64,000 nt of DNA. Source: Petralouisia muris (lineage in GTDB: Bacteria; Bacillota; Clostridia; Lachnospirales; Lachnospiraceae). This document shows, piece by piece, positions 17,773-27,985 of this stretch (position 1 is its first letter; each line of letters opens with the position of its first letter). Both the position numbers and the translations under genes were made by a program. The stretch covers positions 29,284 through 93,283 of the forward strand of contig NZ_SRYA01000017.1 of assembly GCF_004793545.1 (NCBI RefSeq), read 5' to 3'. The notes beneath the pieces were generated by a model. That model did no database searches. It saw only the letters and a list, made by a program, of their open reading frames with translations, and was not told where the DNA came from.

Positions 17773-17801
17773 AATATACAGAAAATTTATGTTCCTGTCA
17801 A
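17773..17801 (-). promoter_or_regulatory. Promoter of the lacI-type gene
   Basis: TTGACA and TATATT spaced by 17 bases on the minus strand, about 60 nt before the start codon. An ATTAATTTTAA element abuts the -10, similar to half of the operator arm before the binding-protein gene, so autoregulation is possible. Confidence 0.65.
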
Positions 17802-17831
17802 GCATGCCAGGCTGTTAATTTTCTACTTATA

Positions 17832-19540
17832 CCTTAATCCGTGAAGTTTAATTATTGTTTCATGCTATAATCGCCCTGTTTGTGCGGTCTGCCGATATTT
17901 TTTTGAGATAAAATAATATCACCCATTTGGTGATATTTTCTGATACAATACTCCATAAGAAAACTATGGAGGCAGTCATCATGAAAAAGATAAAAATTGA
18001 GTTCACCAATGAGCGGATCATCCCAGCCAGCGGCCTTGCAGTTGTCGGCGCCATTCTCGGCAAATGCGACTTCGTAAAGCGCTGCAACCGTATGGATGTA
18101 ACCCCAAACCGTTCCCAGCACCAGATCAAGAACGGGGATGTCCTGCTCACTTTTATAGGACTCCTCACGATGGGAAAACCTGCTTATGAGTCTGTCCATG
18201 AGTTTGATGATGACCCGGATTTTTATAAATACGCACTTGGCATTGTCAGGAGTGTCCCTTCTGAGGAAACCCTGCGCCAGCGGATGGATGACATTGGATC
18301 ATCCATGCGTTCTTATATCCTTGCGGAAAACATCCGGATGCTCAAGGAAAACGGTATTGTGCCGGGAAAACTTCCAAACGGCTATGTGCCGGTGGATATT
18401 GATGTCACACCATTTGATAATTCCAAGACGAAAAAGCAGGGAGTCTCCAGAACTTATAAAGGATATGACGGCTACGCACCGATCATGGCATATATTGGTA
18501 CGGAAGGCTATCTGGTCAACTGTGAACTCCGGGAAGGAAAGCGGCACTGCCAGAAGCATACCCCTGAATTTTTACGCGAGACCATCCGTATGTGCAGGGA
18601 GATCACAGATGAGCCGCTCCTGATCCGCCTGGATTCAGGCAATGATGCCGCTGAAAATATCGGTATCCTGGTGGAAACGGGATGTCATTTCATCATAAAA
18701 CGCAACCTCCGCAGGGAAAGCAAAGAGGATTGGCTGAGAATGGCCCGGGAATACAGCAAAGATATCGAAACTCCCCGGGATGGAAAGACCATTTATATTG
18801 GAAGCGACTGGAAACAGGTCTCGTATAAAACAGAGGATGGAGAAGAAAAAAACATCACCCTGCGCATCGGTTATGAGATCATAAACCGTACCATTGATAA
18901 ATATGGGCAGTTCCTTTTGGAAGGCGACATTGAGGCCGATACCTGGTGGACAAACCTTGGAATGACAGACCGCGAGGTCATCGGTCTTTATCATGCCCAC
19001 GGCGAATGTGAACAGTTCCACAGCGAGATCAAGACTGATATGGATGTGGAGCGGCTGCCATCCGGCAAATTTGAGACCAACGAGCTGGCACTGGAACTAA
19101 CCATCCTGGCCTATAACATCCTGCGGATGATCGGACAGGAAAGCATCGGCAGGAAGGGGACCAGGACAAAACATAAGGTCAGGCGCAGAAGGCTGCGCAC
19201 GGTAATCGGGAACATGATCATGATGGCAAGTCACGTTACGGAGCATGCCCGTCAGCTGCTGATAGGTCTTGGCCGAAGTAATATATGGCGGAATGCTTTT
19301 GCGGAGGTATACACAGCTTTCGCCGATTTTCGATTGTAAATATCGTCCTGGCAGATAACTTATGAAAAACCAAAGTGGAAGTATGCCCTTTTTTAAGGAT
19401 TTCCAGTATTCTTAACTGCCATTTGGAACCAAAATCAGTCATCATACATTAAAATACTGTCTTTGAAGGACTGTTTATTAAGAGCAAGCCAATCCGATTT
19501 GGGATTGGACTCATAAAACAACCAGTTTCACGGATTCAGG
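17832..19540 (+). mobile_element. IS1380-family insertion sequence
   Basis: About 1.7 kb with a single transposase gene. Imperfect terminal inverted repeats can be aligned: CCTTAATCCGTGAAG at 17832-17846 and, on the other strand, CCTGAATCCGTGAAA at 19526-19540. Both begin with CCT as is usual in this family. No clear target duplication is visible. A 9-bp perfect hairpin at 17915-17937 precedes the transposase and may limit read-through from outside. Confidence 0.75.
17981..19339 (+). CDS. IS1380-family transposase
   Basis: About 452 residues with a DDE catalytic core: VPVDIDVTPFDN (first Asp), LLIRLDSGNDAAENI (second Asp), and GECEQFHSEIKTDMDVERLP (Glu), then a basic C-terminus KHKVRRRRLRTVIG. 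The ATG at 17981 has GGAGG nine bases upstream. It appears full length. It cuts and pastes the surrounding element. Confidence 0.9.
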   Translation: MKKIKIEFTNERIIPASGLAVVGAILGKCDFVKRCNRMDVTPNRSQHQIKNGDVLLTFIGLLTMGKPAYESVHEFDDDPDFYKYALGIVRSVPSEETLRQRMDDIGSSMRSYILAENIRMLKENGIVPGKLPNGYVPVDIDVTPFDNSKTKKQGVSRTYKGYDGYAPIMAYIGTEGYLVNCELREGKRHCQKHTPEFLRETIRMCREITDEPLLIRLDSGNDAAENIGILVETGCHFIIKRNLRRESKEDWLRMAREYSKDIETPRDGKTIYIGSDWKQVSYKTEDGEEKNITLRIGYEIINRTIDKYGQFLLEGDIEADTWWTNLGMTDREVIGLYHAHGECEQFHSEIKTDMDVERLPSGKFETNELALELTILAYNILRMIGQESIGRKGTRTKHKVRRRRLRTVIGNMIMMASHVTEHARQLLIGLGRSNIWRNAFAEVYTAFADFRL

Positions 19541-19563
19541 AGTATGTTAAAACTGCGTTAAAA

Positions 19564-19606
19564 ATATGCCGGGCATAGCCCTTATACGGGCTGTTTTCCG
19601 GCATAT
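19564..19606. terminator. Hairpin terminator at the end of the phosphate operon
   Basis: Nine-base stem ATATGCCGG/CCGGCATAT with an inner AGCCC/GGGCT stem, followed on the minus strand by an AT-rich stretch. It lies 12 nt after the phoR stop and may act in both directions. Confidence 0.65.
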
Positions 19607-19617
19607 ATTTATCTTTA

Positions 19618-21291
19618 TTATTTTTTAGAAAATGCAATCGTTACCACCGTTCCCACATCCACAGTACTTTCCAGACTGAGCTTTGCATGGTGGTACAGAG
19701 CACCATGCTTTACTATGGCAAGACCAAGACCTGTTCCACCTACCTTTTTGGAATGGCTTTTATCCACCCGGTAAAAGCGTTCAAACACCCTGTCCTGATG
19801 TGATATAGGAATCCCGATTCCCGTATCACGCACAATCACATTCACGCCATCTCCCGTCTGGTTTACCAAAACATCCACCGTACCATTTTCCTTGTTATAT
19901 TTAATCGCATTGTCACAAAGGTTATAGAGCATTTCCTCCAAAATTTTATGCACGCCTATAATCTCTGCCCTGCCGCCAATCAAATGAAAGGTAATATTCT
20001 TCTTATCGGCTTCTTTTTCCAACCGTCCGATTACTTCCTTTGACAATTCATATAAATCCACCGTTTCCTTTTCATAAGGAATACTCTGCCCGTCAAGTTC
20101 AGAAATCTTAATAATATCATTGACTAACGTAATCAGCCGCTGTGCCTCATCATAAATGGATTTTGAAAAGTCAGTCACATCATTTTCCAGAACATCGCCT
20201 GCTTTCATCAGTTCGGCAAAGCCAGAGATAGACGTCAGCGGAGTTTTCAGTTCATGGGAAACATTTGCCGTAAACTCCCGGCGCAGCATATCCCTTTTTT
20301 CATGTTCCGTAATATCCAGAATAACCACAACGGCCCCAATTACGGATTCCTTCTCATAAACCGGATTGGCAATCAGACTGTAACTGCGTTCCTCCCGCAC
20401 CATCGTATTCTCTGCCTTTATTCCTGACAATACATCGGATATAACGCCTCTGAACTCTTTTGCCCGGCATAACAGCAGGACACTCCTGTCTGCCGGAGGG
20501 GTAATCTCAAGCAGGTTTAATGCGGCAGAATTATAGGTCAGGAGATTGGCGTCTGCATCAATAACCAGAAAGCCCTCACTCATATTTTCTGTAATAAGGT
20601 TAAATTCTTTCTGTTTTTTGCGGGAGTCCGCAAGCTGTTCCCCTATCGTTTCTTTCTGGTCTGCAATTTTCCGTAACAGAGGTGTTAATTCCTCATATGT
20701 GTCATTATTTTCCGGTATTTCCAAATCCAGTTTGTTAATTGGTTCTATAATGGCTTTTGATACCCTTGCGGAAAGCACCAGTGTTAAAATCAATGCGACA
20801 AACATAATGAATAAAATCGGCTGAAGCATCCCCATCAGAATGGTTACTACCGTATACTGTTCTGTCGAAACCCGCAGTATGCTGCCATCGGAAAGCCGTA
20901 TGGCATAATTCACTGTTTTTTCCGTCAGGGTTTTGGAGTACCTCGTACTCATGCCCTTCCCCTCTTTCATTGCCGTTTTAATTTCATCCCTGTCGGCATG
21001 ATTATCCAGTTCAGACACATCTGCCCTGCTGTCGAACAATACCGTTCCATTTTCATCAATCCATGTGATACGGTTATTTCCGGCAAGTCTGTTATTCTTG
21101 TTATCAAAACTGTCAAAATATCCGGCTCCCTCATTTTCAAGAGCATGTGCCAGAAAGCCGGCCTCATTGGCAAGCTCTTTCTGTATCTGCTTTTCAAAAA
21201 AATGAAACAAAAGCCCCATAATCAATGCAATGGTAGCTGCCAATACAAGACAGACGGTAAGCAGTGACGAACGAAAAATTTTTTTATTCAT
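19618..21291 (-). CDS. phoR: Phosphate sensor histidine kinase PhoR
   Basis: 557 residues. Two membrane helices (about 8-30 and 150-172) flank an extracytoplasmic sensor. A HAMP-like segment and a PAS domain (about 230-340) precede the kinase core: H-box FTANVSHELKTPLTSISGFA, N-box NLCDNAIKYN, DTGIGI, and GGTGLGLAIVKHG. It phosphorylates the response regulator encoded just upstream; the genes overlap by eight bases. PhoU and the Pst transporter in the same operon normally signal phosphate sufficiency to it. Confidence 0.9.
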   Translation of the reverse strand: MNKKIFRSSLLTVCLVLAATIALIMGLLFHFFEKQIQKELANEAGFLAHALENEGAGYFDSFDNKNNRLAGNNRITWIDENGTVLFDSRADVSELDNHADRDEIKTAMKEGKGMSTRYSKTLTEKTVNYAIRLSDGSILRVSTEQYTVVTILMGMLQPILFIMFVALILTLVLSARVSKAIIEPINKLDLEIPENNDTYEELTPLLRKIADQKETIGEQLADSRKKQKEFNLITENMSEGFLVIDADANLLTYNSAALNLLEITPPADRSVLLLCRAKEFRGVISDVLSGIKAENTMVREERSYSLIANPVYEKESVIGAVVVILDITEHEKRDMLRREFTANVSHELKTPLTSISGFAELMKAGDVLENDVTDFSKSIYDEAQRLITLVNDIIKISELDGQSIPYEKETVDLYELSKEVIGRLEKEADKKNITFHLIGGRAEIIGVHKILEEMLYNLCDNAIKYNKENGTVDVLVNQTGDGVNVIVRDTGIGIPISHQDRVFERFYRVDKSHSKKVGGTGLGLAIVKHGALYHHAKLSLESTVDVGTVVTIAFSKK

Positions 21292-21961
21292 TCCAATCGC
21301 CTCCTAATTTATAACCGATTCCTTTTATAGTCTGAATGAGTTTTCCGGCATCCCCCAGTTTTACCCGCAGTTTCCGGATATGCACATCCAGCGTCCGGGA
21401 TTCTGTATAATATTCCCCCCAGACACTGGTTAAAAGCCTGTCACGTTCCACTACATTGCCCTCTGCCTCCAGCAGAACCATCAACAGCAGATATTCCTTA
21501 TAGGAAAGCGATACCGCTTCCCCTGATACCGTAATAATATGTTTTGCAGGATTAACATACAGCCCGCCAATCGTATACGTTCTGTCATCCTGCGTTTTTT
21601 GGGAACGCCTCAGTACCGCCCGGATCCTTGAAATCAGTTCCATCGTTCCAAAAGGCTTTGCCACGTAATCATCCGCTCCCATATCAAGGCCTGTGACCTT
21701 ATCAAATTCACTGCCCTTTGCGGTAAGCATAATCACAGGGATATGCGCAGTCGCTGCATTACCTTTCAGTTTATTCAGAATCGACAACCCGTCTTCTTCC
21801 GGCAGCATAATATCCAGCAAAACCAATTCCGGCAGTTCCGTATTTAGTCCCTGCCAAAATTCCTTTGGAGAAGAATGCCCCTGTACTTCAAATCCCTCTT
21901 TTGACAGCGCATAGCATACCAGCTTTCTTATATTATCATCATCTTCCAGCAGATAAATCAT
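21284..21961 (-). CDS. phoP: Phosphate response regulator PhoB/PhoP
   Basis: About 225 residues. Receiver domain with acidic pocket EDDD, phospho-acceptor Asp in LVLLDIMLPEED, and the conserved Lys in DDYVAKPF; then a winged-helix OmpR-type DNA-binding domain ending in RVKLGDAGKLIQTIKGIGYKL. The ATG at 21961 is chosen because the protein begins MIYLLEDDDNIR there and a GGAGG lies upstream; a longer frame runs into phoU. The binding target is likely the TTAACA repeats before pstS. Confidence 0.9.
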   Translation of the reverse strand: MIYLLEDDDNIRKLVCYALSKEGFEVQGHSSPKEFWQGLNTELPELVLLDIMLPEEDGLSILNKLKGNAATAHIPVIMLTAKGSEFDKVTGLDMGADDYVAKPFGTMELISRIRAVLRRSQKTQDDRTYTIGGLYVNPAKHIITVSGEAVSLSYKEYLLLMVLLEAEGNVVERDRLLTSVWGEYYTESRTLDVHIRKLRVKLGDAGKLIQTIKGIGYKLGGDWNE

Positions 21962-21962
21962 G

Positions 21963-22646
21963 TTAACCGATTCCTCCTTTGGTGGAGCTTTCCTTATTTT
22001 CAGGTCTTTTCCGATGCTCTCCGGTAATGGAATAAATAACCCATTCCGCAATATTTTCTGCATGGTCGCCAATCCGCTCAAAATATTTTGCAATCATCAG
22101 CAAATCCATAAGAGCCTCCGCATCGTCGTGTCTCTCCGTTATTGATTTTATCAACTCCCGCTTTACCTTGTCAAATAAATCATCCACGATATTATCATGT
22201 TCAATTACCAGCCAGGCAATATCCAGATTCATTTTTACAAAAGATTCAATACTTTCTGACACCATTTTGATCGCTGCTTCTGCCATTTCCCGGATATGGG
22301 TTTCGCCAAGCGTTCCCTTTTTTGCCACATAAGGTGCAATCTCCACAATATCCGATGCCTGATCTCCAATCCGTTCCATATCGGATATCATTTTCAAAGC
22401 GGCTGAAACAACTCTCAAATCTTTTGCCACGGGCTGCTGCTGCAAAATCAGTTTCAGGCAGAGGGTTTCGATATCACGCTCTTTTTTATCAATCTGCGTA
22501 TCCGCATCCAGACACATATTTTTGCTGTTTTCTTCATTATCCGTAAGATATTTTACCGCATTGGTAATTGCCTCCTCGCATAAGGCTCCCATGGTAACAA
22601 GTTCTGTATTAAGCTGCGATAACTGTCTGTCAAATTTATTCCGCAT
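21963..22646 (-). CDS. phoU: Phosphate signalling protein PhoU
   Basis: 227 residues forming two repeated three-helix bundles, each with the metal-binding pattern: DMERIGDQASDIVE near 95 and YFERIGDHAENIAEW near 195. PhoU links the Pst transporter to PhoR and limits phosphate uptake. Its start overlaps the pstB stop by a base, and its stop is one base before the phoP start. Confidence 0.95.
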   Translation of the reverse strand: MRNKFDRQLSQLNTELVTMGALCEEAITNAVKYLTDNEENSKNMCLDADTQIDKKERDIETLCLKLILQQQPVAKDLRVVSAALKMISDMERIGDQASDIVEIAPYVAKKGTLGETHIREMAEAAIKMVSESIESFVKMNLDIAWLVIEHDNIVDDLFDKVKRELIKSITERHDDAEALMDLLMIAKYFERIGDHAENIAEWVIYSITGEHRKRPENKESSTKGGIG

Positions 22647-23398
22647 TATCCAAACCTCCCTGTAATATAATCCTCTGTCCTCTGGTCAGACGGTGTGGAG
22701 AACATGGTCTGCGTATCATCAAACTCCACCACCTCGCCCAGCAGGAAGAATGCTGTCTTATCTGAAATCCGCACTGCCTGCTGCATATTGTGGGTTACCA
22801 TAATAATCGTATATTTTTCCTTCAGTTCCATTGCTAAATCTTCAATCTTTGAAGTGGAAATAGGGTCAAGGGCAGACGTCGGTTCATCCATCAGAAGGAC
22901 TTCCGGCTCTACCGCCAGTGCCCTTGCAATGCAGAGCCTCTGCTGCTGGCCGCCACTCATGCCCAATGCACTCTTTTTCAAACGGTCTTTGCATTCCTCC
23001 CAGATTGCCGCCTGCGTCAGGGAACGCTCCACGATTTCATCCAACTTAACCTTTGATTTGATTCCATGTATTCTTGGACCATAGGCAATATTATCATAAA
23101 TACTCATTGGAAACGGATTCGGTTTTTGAAAGACCATGCCAACACGTTTCCGCAAAATGTTTACATCAATCCCCTTGTAAATGTCAATGCCGGAAAGCAT
23201 AATTTCTCCTTCGATACGGCAGCTTTCCACCAAATCATTCATCCGGTTCAATGTTTTCAGATAAGTGGATTTTCCACAGCCAGAGGGGCCAATCAGCGCA
23301 GTGATTTTCTTTTCCGGGATTTCCATGTTGATACTTTTCAGGGCATGGCTCGCACCATACCATAAGTTTAAATTCTTTGTCGTGATAATGTGTTCCAT
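22646..23398 (-). CDS. pstB: Phosphate ABC transporter ATPase PstB
   Basis: 250 residues, the usual length. Walker [11 protein letters not shown]-loop [15 protein letters not shown] (a PstB hallmark), signature [15 protein letters not shown], Walker [15 protein letters not shown], and H-loop VTHNM. Drives phosphate import through PstC/PstA. Confidence 0.96.
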   Translation of the reverse strand: MEHIITTKNLNLWYGASHALKSINMEIPEKKITALIGPSGCGKSTYLKTLNRMNDLVESCRIEGEIMLSGIDIYKGIDVNILRKRVGMVFQKPNPFPMSIYDNIAYGPRIHGIKSKVKLDEIVERSLTQAAIWEECKDRLKKSALGMSGGQQQRLCIARALAVEPEVLLMDEPTSALDPISTSKIEDLAMELKEKYTIIMVTHNMQQAVRISDKTAFFLLGEVVEFDDTQTMFSTPSDQRTEDYITGRFG

Positions 23399-23402
23399 AA
23401 CT

Positions 23403-24281
23403 TTAACCTCGTTTCTGTTTCAGTCTAACCGCCGCTATCTTTGCCAACATATTGATAAGAAAGGTAAGTACAAGCAATATAGCGGCAACCGCAAACGCAA
23501 CATCAAACTGCCCGCGCTCTTTCGCATATACATACATGGCAACGGTCAGGGTAGAACCCGCATTTCCCGCCTGCACTGCCTCTGGTACGGACAGCAGTTC
23601 ATTTGCCATCCCTGCCGTAAAGAGAAGTGCGGCACTTTCACCTACCACTCTGCCCACCGATAAGATACAGCCGGTAACAATCCCATCAATGACACAGGGA
23701 ATGACAACTGTACGAATCATATACCATTTGCCTGCCCCTAATCCAAGCGAACCTTCCCGGTATGCTTTTGGCACCGTTTTCAGGCTTTCCTGTGTGGTGC
23801 GTATAATCGTGGGCAATGTCATGATTGCCAGGGTGAGCGAACCGGCCATCAGACTGGTTCCCAGAGAGAAAAACTGCACAAACAGGAGCATTCCCACCAG
23901 TCCATATATAATTGATGGGATTCCGGCAAGGGTTTCTGTTGCCAGTTCAATGACCCGTACCAGTTTTTTATTCTTTGCATATTCGTTCAGATAAATCGCA
24001 GCCCCTACCCCAAGCGGCAGTACAATTACAAGCGTTATGATAATGATATATAAGGTATTCAGGATGTTTGGCAGAATCCCGACCGTACCACACAAAAGGC
24101 TTGGTTTCGTAGAAACAAGCATCCATGAGATATGTGGAATGCCCCGGTACAGGATATATCCAATCAGTCCGAGCAGGAGAGAGCAAATCAATCCTGCTGA
24201 TAAAACCATCATCAGCTTTAAGATAGTATCCTTAATTTTTCTTGCTTTCGATATTGTATCAGTCACATGTATTTCCTCCAT
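23403..24281 (-). CDS. pstA: Phosphate ABC transporter permease PstA
   Basis: About 292 residues with six membrane segments, the [19 protein letters not shown] region, [16 protein letters not shown], and the EAA-type loop [20 protein letters not shown]. The start is uncertain: the ATG at 24281 has GAGG only three bases away, whereas a GTG at 24266 has GGAGG at a good eight-base spacing. Pairs with PstC. Confidence 0.9.
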   Translation of the reverse strand: MEEIHVTDTISKARKIKDTILKLMMVLSAGLICSLLLGLIGYILYRGIPHISWMLVSTKPSLLCGTVGILPNILNTLYIIIITLVIVLPLGVGAAIYLNEYAKNKKLVRVIELATETLAGIPSIIYGLVGMLLFVQFFSLGTSLMAGSLTLAIMTLPTIIRTTQESLKTVPKAYREGSLGLGAGKWYMIRTVVIPCVIDGIVTGCILSVGRVVGESAALLFTAGMANELLSVPEAVQAGNAGSTLTVAMYVYAKERGQFDVAFAVAAILLVLTFLINMLAKIAAVRLKQKRG

Positions 24282-24347
24282 TTTCCTCAAGAACGCTGTT
24301 TTTGCGTTCTTGATAGGTTTGCCTTAGTTCCACTTGGCATGGTATTT

Positions 24348-25238
24348 TCATGCAATAGTGGAACTTCCAACCTTTTTTTTAATTACTACATTTAATATCA
24401 GGTTAATTGCCATAATGAACAGAAAAAGCACCAGTGCGATGGAAAATAATGCCTGTCTCTGTAAGCCGGAAGAATAGGACATTTCACTGGCAACAGCAGT
24501 AGTCAGAAACCGGACGCTGCCAAACAGTTTCGGCATATTGGCAACATTTCCCGCTACCATCATAACCGCCATCGCTTCCCCGACTGCCCTGCCAATGCCT
24601 AATACAACCGCAGTGACAATGCCGCTTTTTGCGGCAGGCACAACCACCTTAAATACGGTTTCCGTCTTTGTCGCCCCCAGAGCAAGAGAAGCCTCCTCAT
24701 ATTCCTTTGGCACCGCCCCGATTGCCGTTTCCGATACGGAAATGACAGAGGGCAGAATCATAACAGCAAGGACAAGAATTGCCGAAAAGAGGTTTGCACC
24801 ATCCGGGAGATGAAATATCTCCCTTACGCATGGAACAATGATGATCATTCCCACCAGCCCATAAACGACAGACGGGATTCCGGCAAGCAAATCTACCACA
24901 TTCCTTACTGCACTGCTAACTTTCTTTGGGGACATCTTTGCCAGAAAAATAGCACATAGCAGTCCAATCGGAACTCCTATGAGGATTGCCCCCAGAGTTC
25001 CGTATACGGATGTCAGGATAAAGGGAAGGATTCCATAGGAAGGCTTTGCAGAAGTAGATGCCCAGACCTTCCCAAACAGGAAATCTCCCAGACCGATATC
25101 CCGTATTGCCGGAATGCCGCTTATCAAGAGAAATATAGTAATTAGGACGACAAACAGTATCGTCAGCAGACCGCATACCAAAAACAACAGGTTCATTGCC
25201 CTTTCCATCCACCTTGCTGTCTTTTTTATCTTTTCCAT
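24348..25238 (-). CDS. pstC: Phosphate ABC transporter permease PstC
   Basis: 296 residues with six membrane segments, VVDLLAGIPSVVYGLVGM and loop YEEASLALGATKTETVFKVV. The ATG has AGGAGG upstream and follows pstS by 17 nt. Forms the phosphate channel with PstA. Confidence 0.93.
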   Translation of the reverse strand: MEKIKKTARWMERAMNLLFLVCGLLTILFVVLITIFLLISGIPAIRDIGLGDFLFGKVWASTSAKPSYGILPFILTSVYGTLGAILIGVPIGLLCAIFLAKMSPKKVSSAVRNVVDLLAGIPSVVYGLVGMIIIVPCVREIFHLPDGANLFSAILVLAVMILPSVISVSETAIGAVPKEYEEASLALGATKTETVFKVVVPAAKSGIVTAVVLGIGRAVGEAMAVMMVAGNVANMPKLFGSVRFLTTAVASEMSYSSGLQRQALFSIALVLFLFIMAINLILNVVIKKKVGSSTIA

Positions 25239-25255
25239 AACAGCCCCTCCTGTAA

Positions 25256-26107
25256 TTACCGTTTGACAGGAACAGCACCTGCCTCTGTAATAAGGCTGTC
25301 TGCCTGTTCGCTGGTAGCGAAGTCGAAAAACTCCTGTGCAGCTTTAGAAAGAGCAGTGTCCTTTTTTGTGACCAGCACGAAGTTTCTCTGGACTTTGTAT
25401 TTCCCATCCTGAATACTTTCTGTTGTCGGGCTTACCCCTTCCACGCTGACCATCTTTACCGTATCACCAACCGAGGCAACCGATGCATAGCCAATGGCAT
25501 TTGGATTGCCGGATACCGTCTGCACGACATCGCCCGTAGACGTAAGTTCCTGTGAATACTTGCATTTATCCTTTGTGCCTGTCACTTCCTCAAAACCGTC
25601 TCTTGTGCCGGAAGCCGCCTCACGCCCAATACAGACAATCGGTGCGTCGCTGCCGCCAACCTCTTTCCAGTTGGTAATCTCACCACTGTAAATCTTCCCT
25701 ATCTGATCAATTGTTAAATCTGTTGCCGGATTATCAGGATTGACTATGATTCCGATTCCATCAATGGCAACTACCGTTCCCTGTAAATCTGCTGTTTCAT
25801 CTTCCTTCAGGTCACGACTTGCCAGTCCGATATCACATCTTCCTTCCGCTACTGCCTGTATACCGGAACTAGAACCCGTTGGATTGTATGTAACCTTTAT
25901 ATTTCCATGTTCCTCCATATAGGCTTCACTCAAAAATCCAATGACTTTCTCCATTGAAGTGGAACCGTCGGTGGCTATTGTTTGTGAACTCTTAGTTGTC
26001 TCATTTGCTGTACTTTTGTCAGTGAACGAACCAGCATTGCCGCTACATCCTGTCAATACCCCTGTCATAAGTGTAAAAACGGTTGCAATCATAATAAATT
26101 TTTTCAT
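25256..26107 (-). CDS. pstS: Phosphate-binding lipoprotein PstS
   Basis: About 283 residues. Signal peptide with lipobox LTGCS, then the phosphate-binding motifs TDGSTSMEKVIGFL, NPTGSSSGIQAV, CDIGLASRD and GREAASGTRDGFEE, the last two contacting phosphate. The ATG at 26107 (MKKFIMIATV) is chosen because AAGGAG lies ten bases upstream; an earlier in-frame GTG directly abuts the box. First gene of the pst-pho operon. Confidence 0.94.
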   Translation of the reverse strand: MKKFIMIATVFTLMTGVLTGCSGNAGSFTDKSTANETTKSSQTIATDGSTSMEKVIGFLSEAYMEEHGNIKVTYNPTGSSSGIQAVAEGRCDIGLASRDLKEDETADLQGTVVAIDGIGIIVNPDNPATDLTIDQIGKIYSGEITNWKEVGGSDAPIVCIGREAASGTRDGFEEVTGTKDKCKYSQELTSTGDVVQTVSGNPNAIGYASVASVGDTVKMVSVEGVSPTTESIQDGKYKVQRNFVLVTKKDTALSKAAQEFFDFATSEQADSLITEAGAVPVKR

Positions 26108-26143
26108 ATTGAACACACTCCTTTGTTTTTTTTGTATGAACCA

Positions 26144-26199
26144 AGTATACCGTCCCCAATGTTAACTCTAAAAGTGCATATATGTTAATTGTAAGTTAA
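26144..26199 (-). promoter_or_regulatory. pst promoter -10 with PhoP-type direct repeats (Pho box)
   Basis: On the minus strand TTAACT and TTAACA occur 11 bases apart (26194-26199, 26183-26188), with another TTAACA 23 bases further (26160-26165) and a TATACT -10 at 26144-26149. The 11-bp spacing of TTAACA repeats just upstream of the -10 is the pattern known for PhoP in Gram-positive bacteria. No good -35 is present, as expected for an activated promoter. Confidence 0.7.
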
Positions 26200-26208
26200 T
26201 TGCACTGC

Positions 26209-26240
26209 AAAAGGCATAGAATATTTCATCTATGCCTTTT
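26209..26240. terminator. Terminator after the IME1 relaxase gene
   Basis: Perfect 12-bp stem AAAAGGCATAGA/TCTATGCCTTTT with an eight-base loop, ending in T residues on both strands. It lies 15 nt after the relaxase stop and insulates the pst promoter from the element. Confidence 0.85.
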
Positions 26241-26254
26241 AACAACGGAATTAT

Positions 26255-27862
26255 TTATCTGCCCTGTATATATTCCTCGTTTTGTCTCTGATACATAGGA
26301 CGGTTCTCCCTTGTACGTTCTTCCGGTTCCATATCCTCCATGAAACTCTCCACCGCCTTTACATACACCTCTGCCAGCTCTAACGTACATATCCGGTTCT
26401 CCGGCATGATTTCCTCTCTTATTTCAGAAACCTTTACAGCCTGTTCCTTCTGCACATTCCAGAATCCCGCCAGCCTGTACTCCGTTCCCCGTCCGTTATA
26501 GTCCTCATACACCGGAACCACTTCCCCTGTGGAAGTCTGCCACGAGGCAATCTCCGGGAACGTGACAAGCCTGTCATGCTGAGGGAGAGAGGTACGGTAC
26601 TCCCTTAACAGCCTGCCGAGAGGGGTATAGCCATAAGGGGAGGCGGCCCGTATATCCTTTTTTTCTTCTACAAACTTTGCAAACTCCCGCACCAGCGGAA
26701 TCATGGATAACAGCTTATAAAAGAGTGCTTTGAGTTTATCCAGTACGTTGATGAAATCCAGACGCTTTTCAAACTCTTTATCCAACACACCGATATCCTC
26801 TAAAAACCCCTCTTTTTTTACCTGTATTTGTTCCTTTTCATCTGTTGCTTTCCTGACATCACGCAAAAGACGCTCTTTATCAGAATGAAGGATAAGCGTA
26901 TCTGTTTTTAAGGACAAATTTTCCTGCCGTATTTCCTCCTGTTCTGCCATCAGTTTTTGTTTCATTTCCCTGCCTTCTGTTTTTATCTGTATCAAATCTT
27001 CCTCTGCTCCGATAATCTCTGTTTTCGTGTCAGACAACCGCCGTTCTGCTTCGGAAACTTCTTTTTCTGCCTGTTCCAGACGTTGGTTGGCATTAAAAAG
27101 CCTGTCCTGTTTTTCTTCAAGGAATCCCGCCACCATTTCCAGCCGCTTCGTTTCCTGCTGCACCTTATATTCCGCAACGGTCAGGTCATAGTTTTTCCCT
27201 TTCTGCTTATCTTTTACAAGCACTCCGAAGTGGATAAGCATTTCTACGCTTGCGGTCTGACGCAGGCTGTTCTGTAAAATATTCTCCAGCGTTTTCGGAG
27301 TGAAAACAGAGCGTTTGGAAACCTTTGTTTCCAGCCCGCGCTTAAATCCCCTGCCTATGGGAACGCCTACAACGTGCATATGCGGGCTTGCTTCATCAAA
27401 GTGGACTACCGCATTTGCAACTTTGAAATCCGGCATTTCTTTCTGCAACTGCTCCAGTAAGGTGTCATATACCTTGCAGATATTTTCTTTGTTTTGCTTT
27501 TCCTTATCTGTTTCCATAAAGACATCTTCCCAGAAATCCTTATCCCCGCACTGGAAAATAATCTCCACTGCCATGTCTTGGTTCTTGCCGGACAGATGTT
27601 CAAAATAATCGTCAATCCGTCGGTCTGCCCTTGTCTGTTTTTGGTTATACTGCTCCAGTGCTTCTGAAAAAGTGTCCTGATAGACTTTTTTCACATCCCG
27701 CATAAGATCTGTACTGCCAAAGAGCAGGACAATGTTCTCCCTGTCATACTCTTTGGAACGGTATTTCCGCAGGTTGTGTTTTGCCACACCGGACAGCCTG
27801 CCTTTGCTGTTGAGGGCACTTTTCCCGTTGCTGATATGGGCACTGTATGATACTTCATTCAT
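26255..27862 (-). CDS. MobV-family relaxase (plasmid recombination/mobilization protein)
   Basis: About 535 residues. The N-terminal Mob_Pre domain contains VAKHNLRKYRSKEYDRENI, and the metal/catalytic motif HFDEASPHMHVVGVPIGRG near residue 155; then a long coiled coil (about 235-370) and a C-terminal region. It nicks the oriT just upstream (27986-28055) so the element can be moved by a helper conjugation system. The ATG at 27862 has a purine-rich GGGGGAT upstream. About 110 residues longer than the IME2 relaxase, mostly in the coiled coil. Confidence 0.9.
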   Translation of the reverse strand: MNEVSYSAHISNGKSALNSKGRLSGVAKHNLRKYRSKEYDRENIVLLFGSTDLMRDVKKVYQDTFSEALEQYNQKQTRADRRIDDYFEHLSGKNQDMAVEIIFQCGDKDFWEDVFMETDKEKQNKENICKVYDTLLEQLQKEMPDFKVANAVVHFDEASPHMHVVGVPIGRGFKRGLETKVSKRSVFTPKTLENILQNSLRQTASVEMLIHFGVLVKDKQKGKNYDLTVAEYKVQQETKRLEMVAGFLEEKQDRLFNANQRLEQAEKEVSEAERRLSDTKTEIIGAEEDLIQIKTEGREMKQKLMAEQEEIRQENLSLKTDTLILHSDKERLLRDVRKATDEKEQIQVKKEGFLEDIGVLDKEFEKRLDFINVLDKLKALFYKLLSMIPLVREFAKFVEEKKDIRAASPYGYTPLGRLLREYRTSLPQHDRLVTFPEIASWQTSTGEVVPVYEDYNGRGTEYRLAGFWNVQKEQAVKVSEIREEIMPENRICTLELAEVYVKAVESFMEDMEPEERTRENRPMYQRQNEEYIQGR

Positions 27863-27985
27863 CACATCCCCCTCTCTGCCGGAGGAATTTTTTTCTTATT
27901 TGTCATTTCCTTTCCGGCTGGTTTCCTTATCAATCATTTTACGTCTCCGATTTTCCTTTGGGCTGATGGGAACGTGGCGGGGTGC

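Noticed and set aside
26209..26240. Stem with GGCATAG as left attachment site of IME1
   Set aside because: It does not resemble the integrase-side repeat and has the form of a bidirectional terminator.
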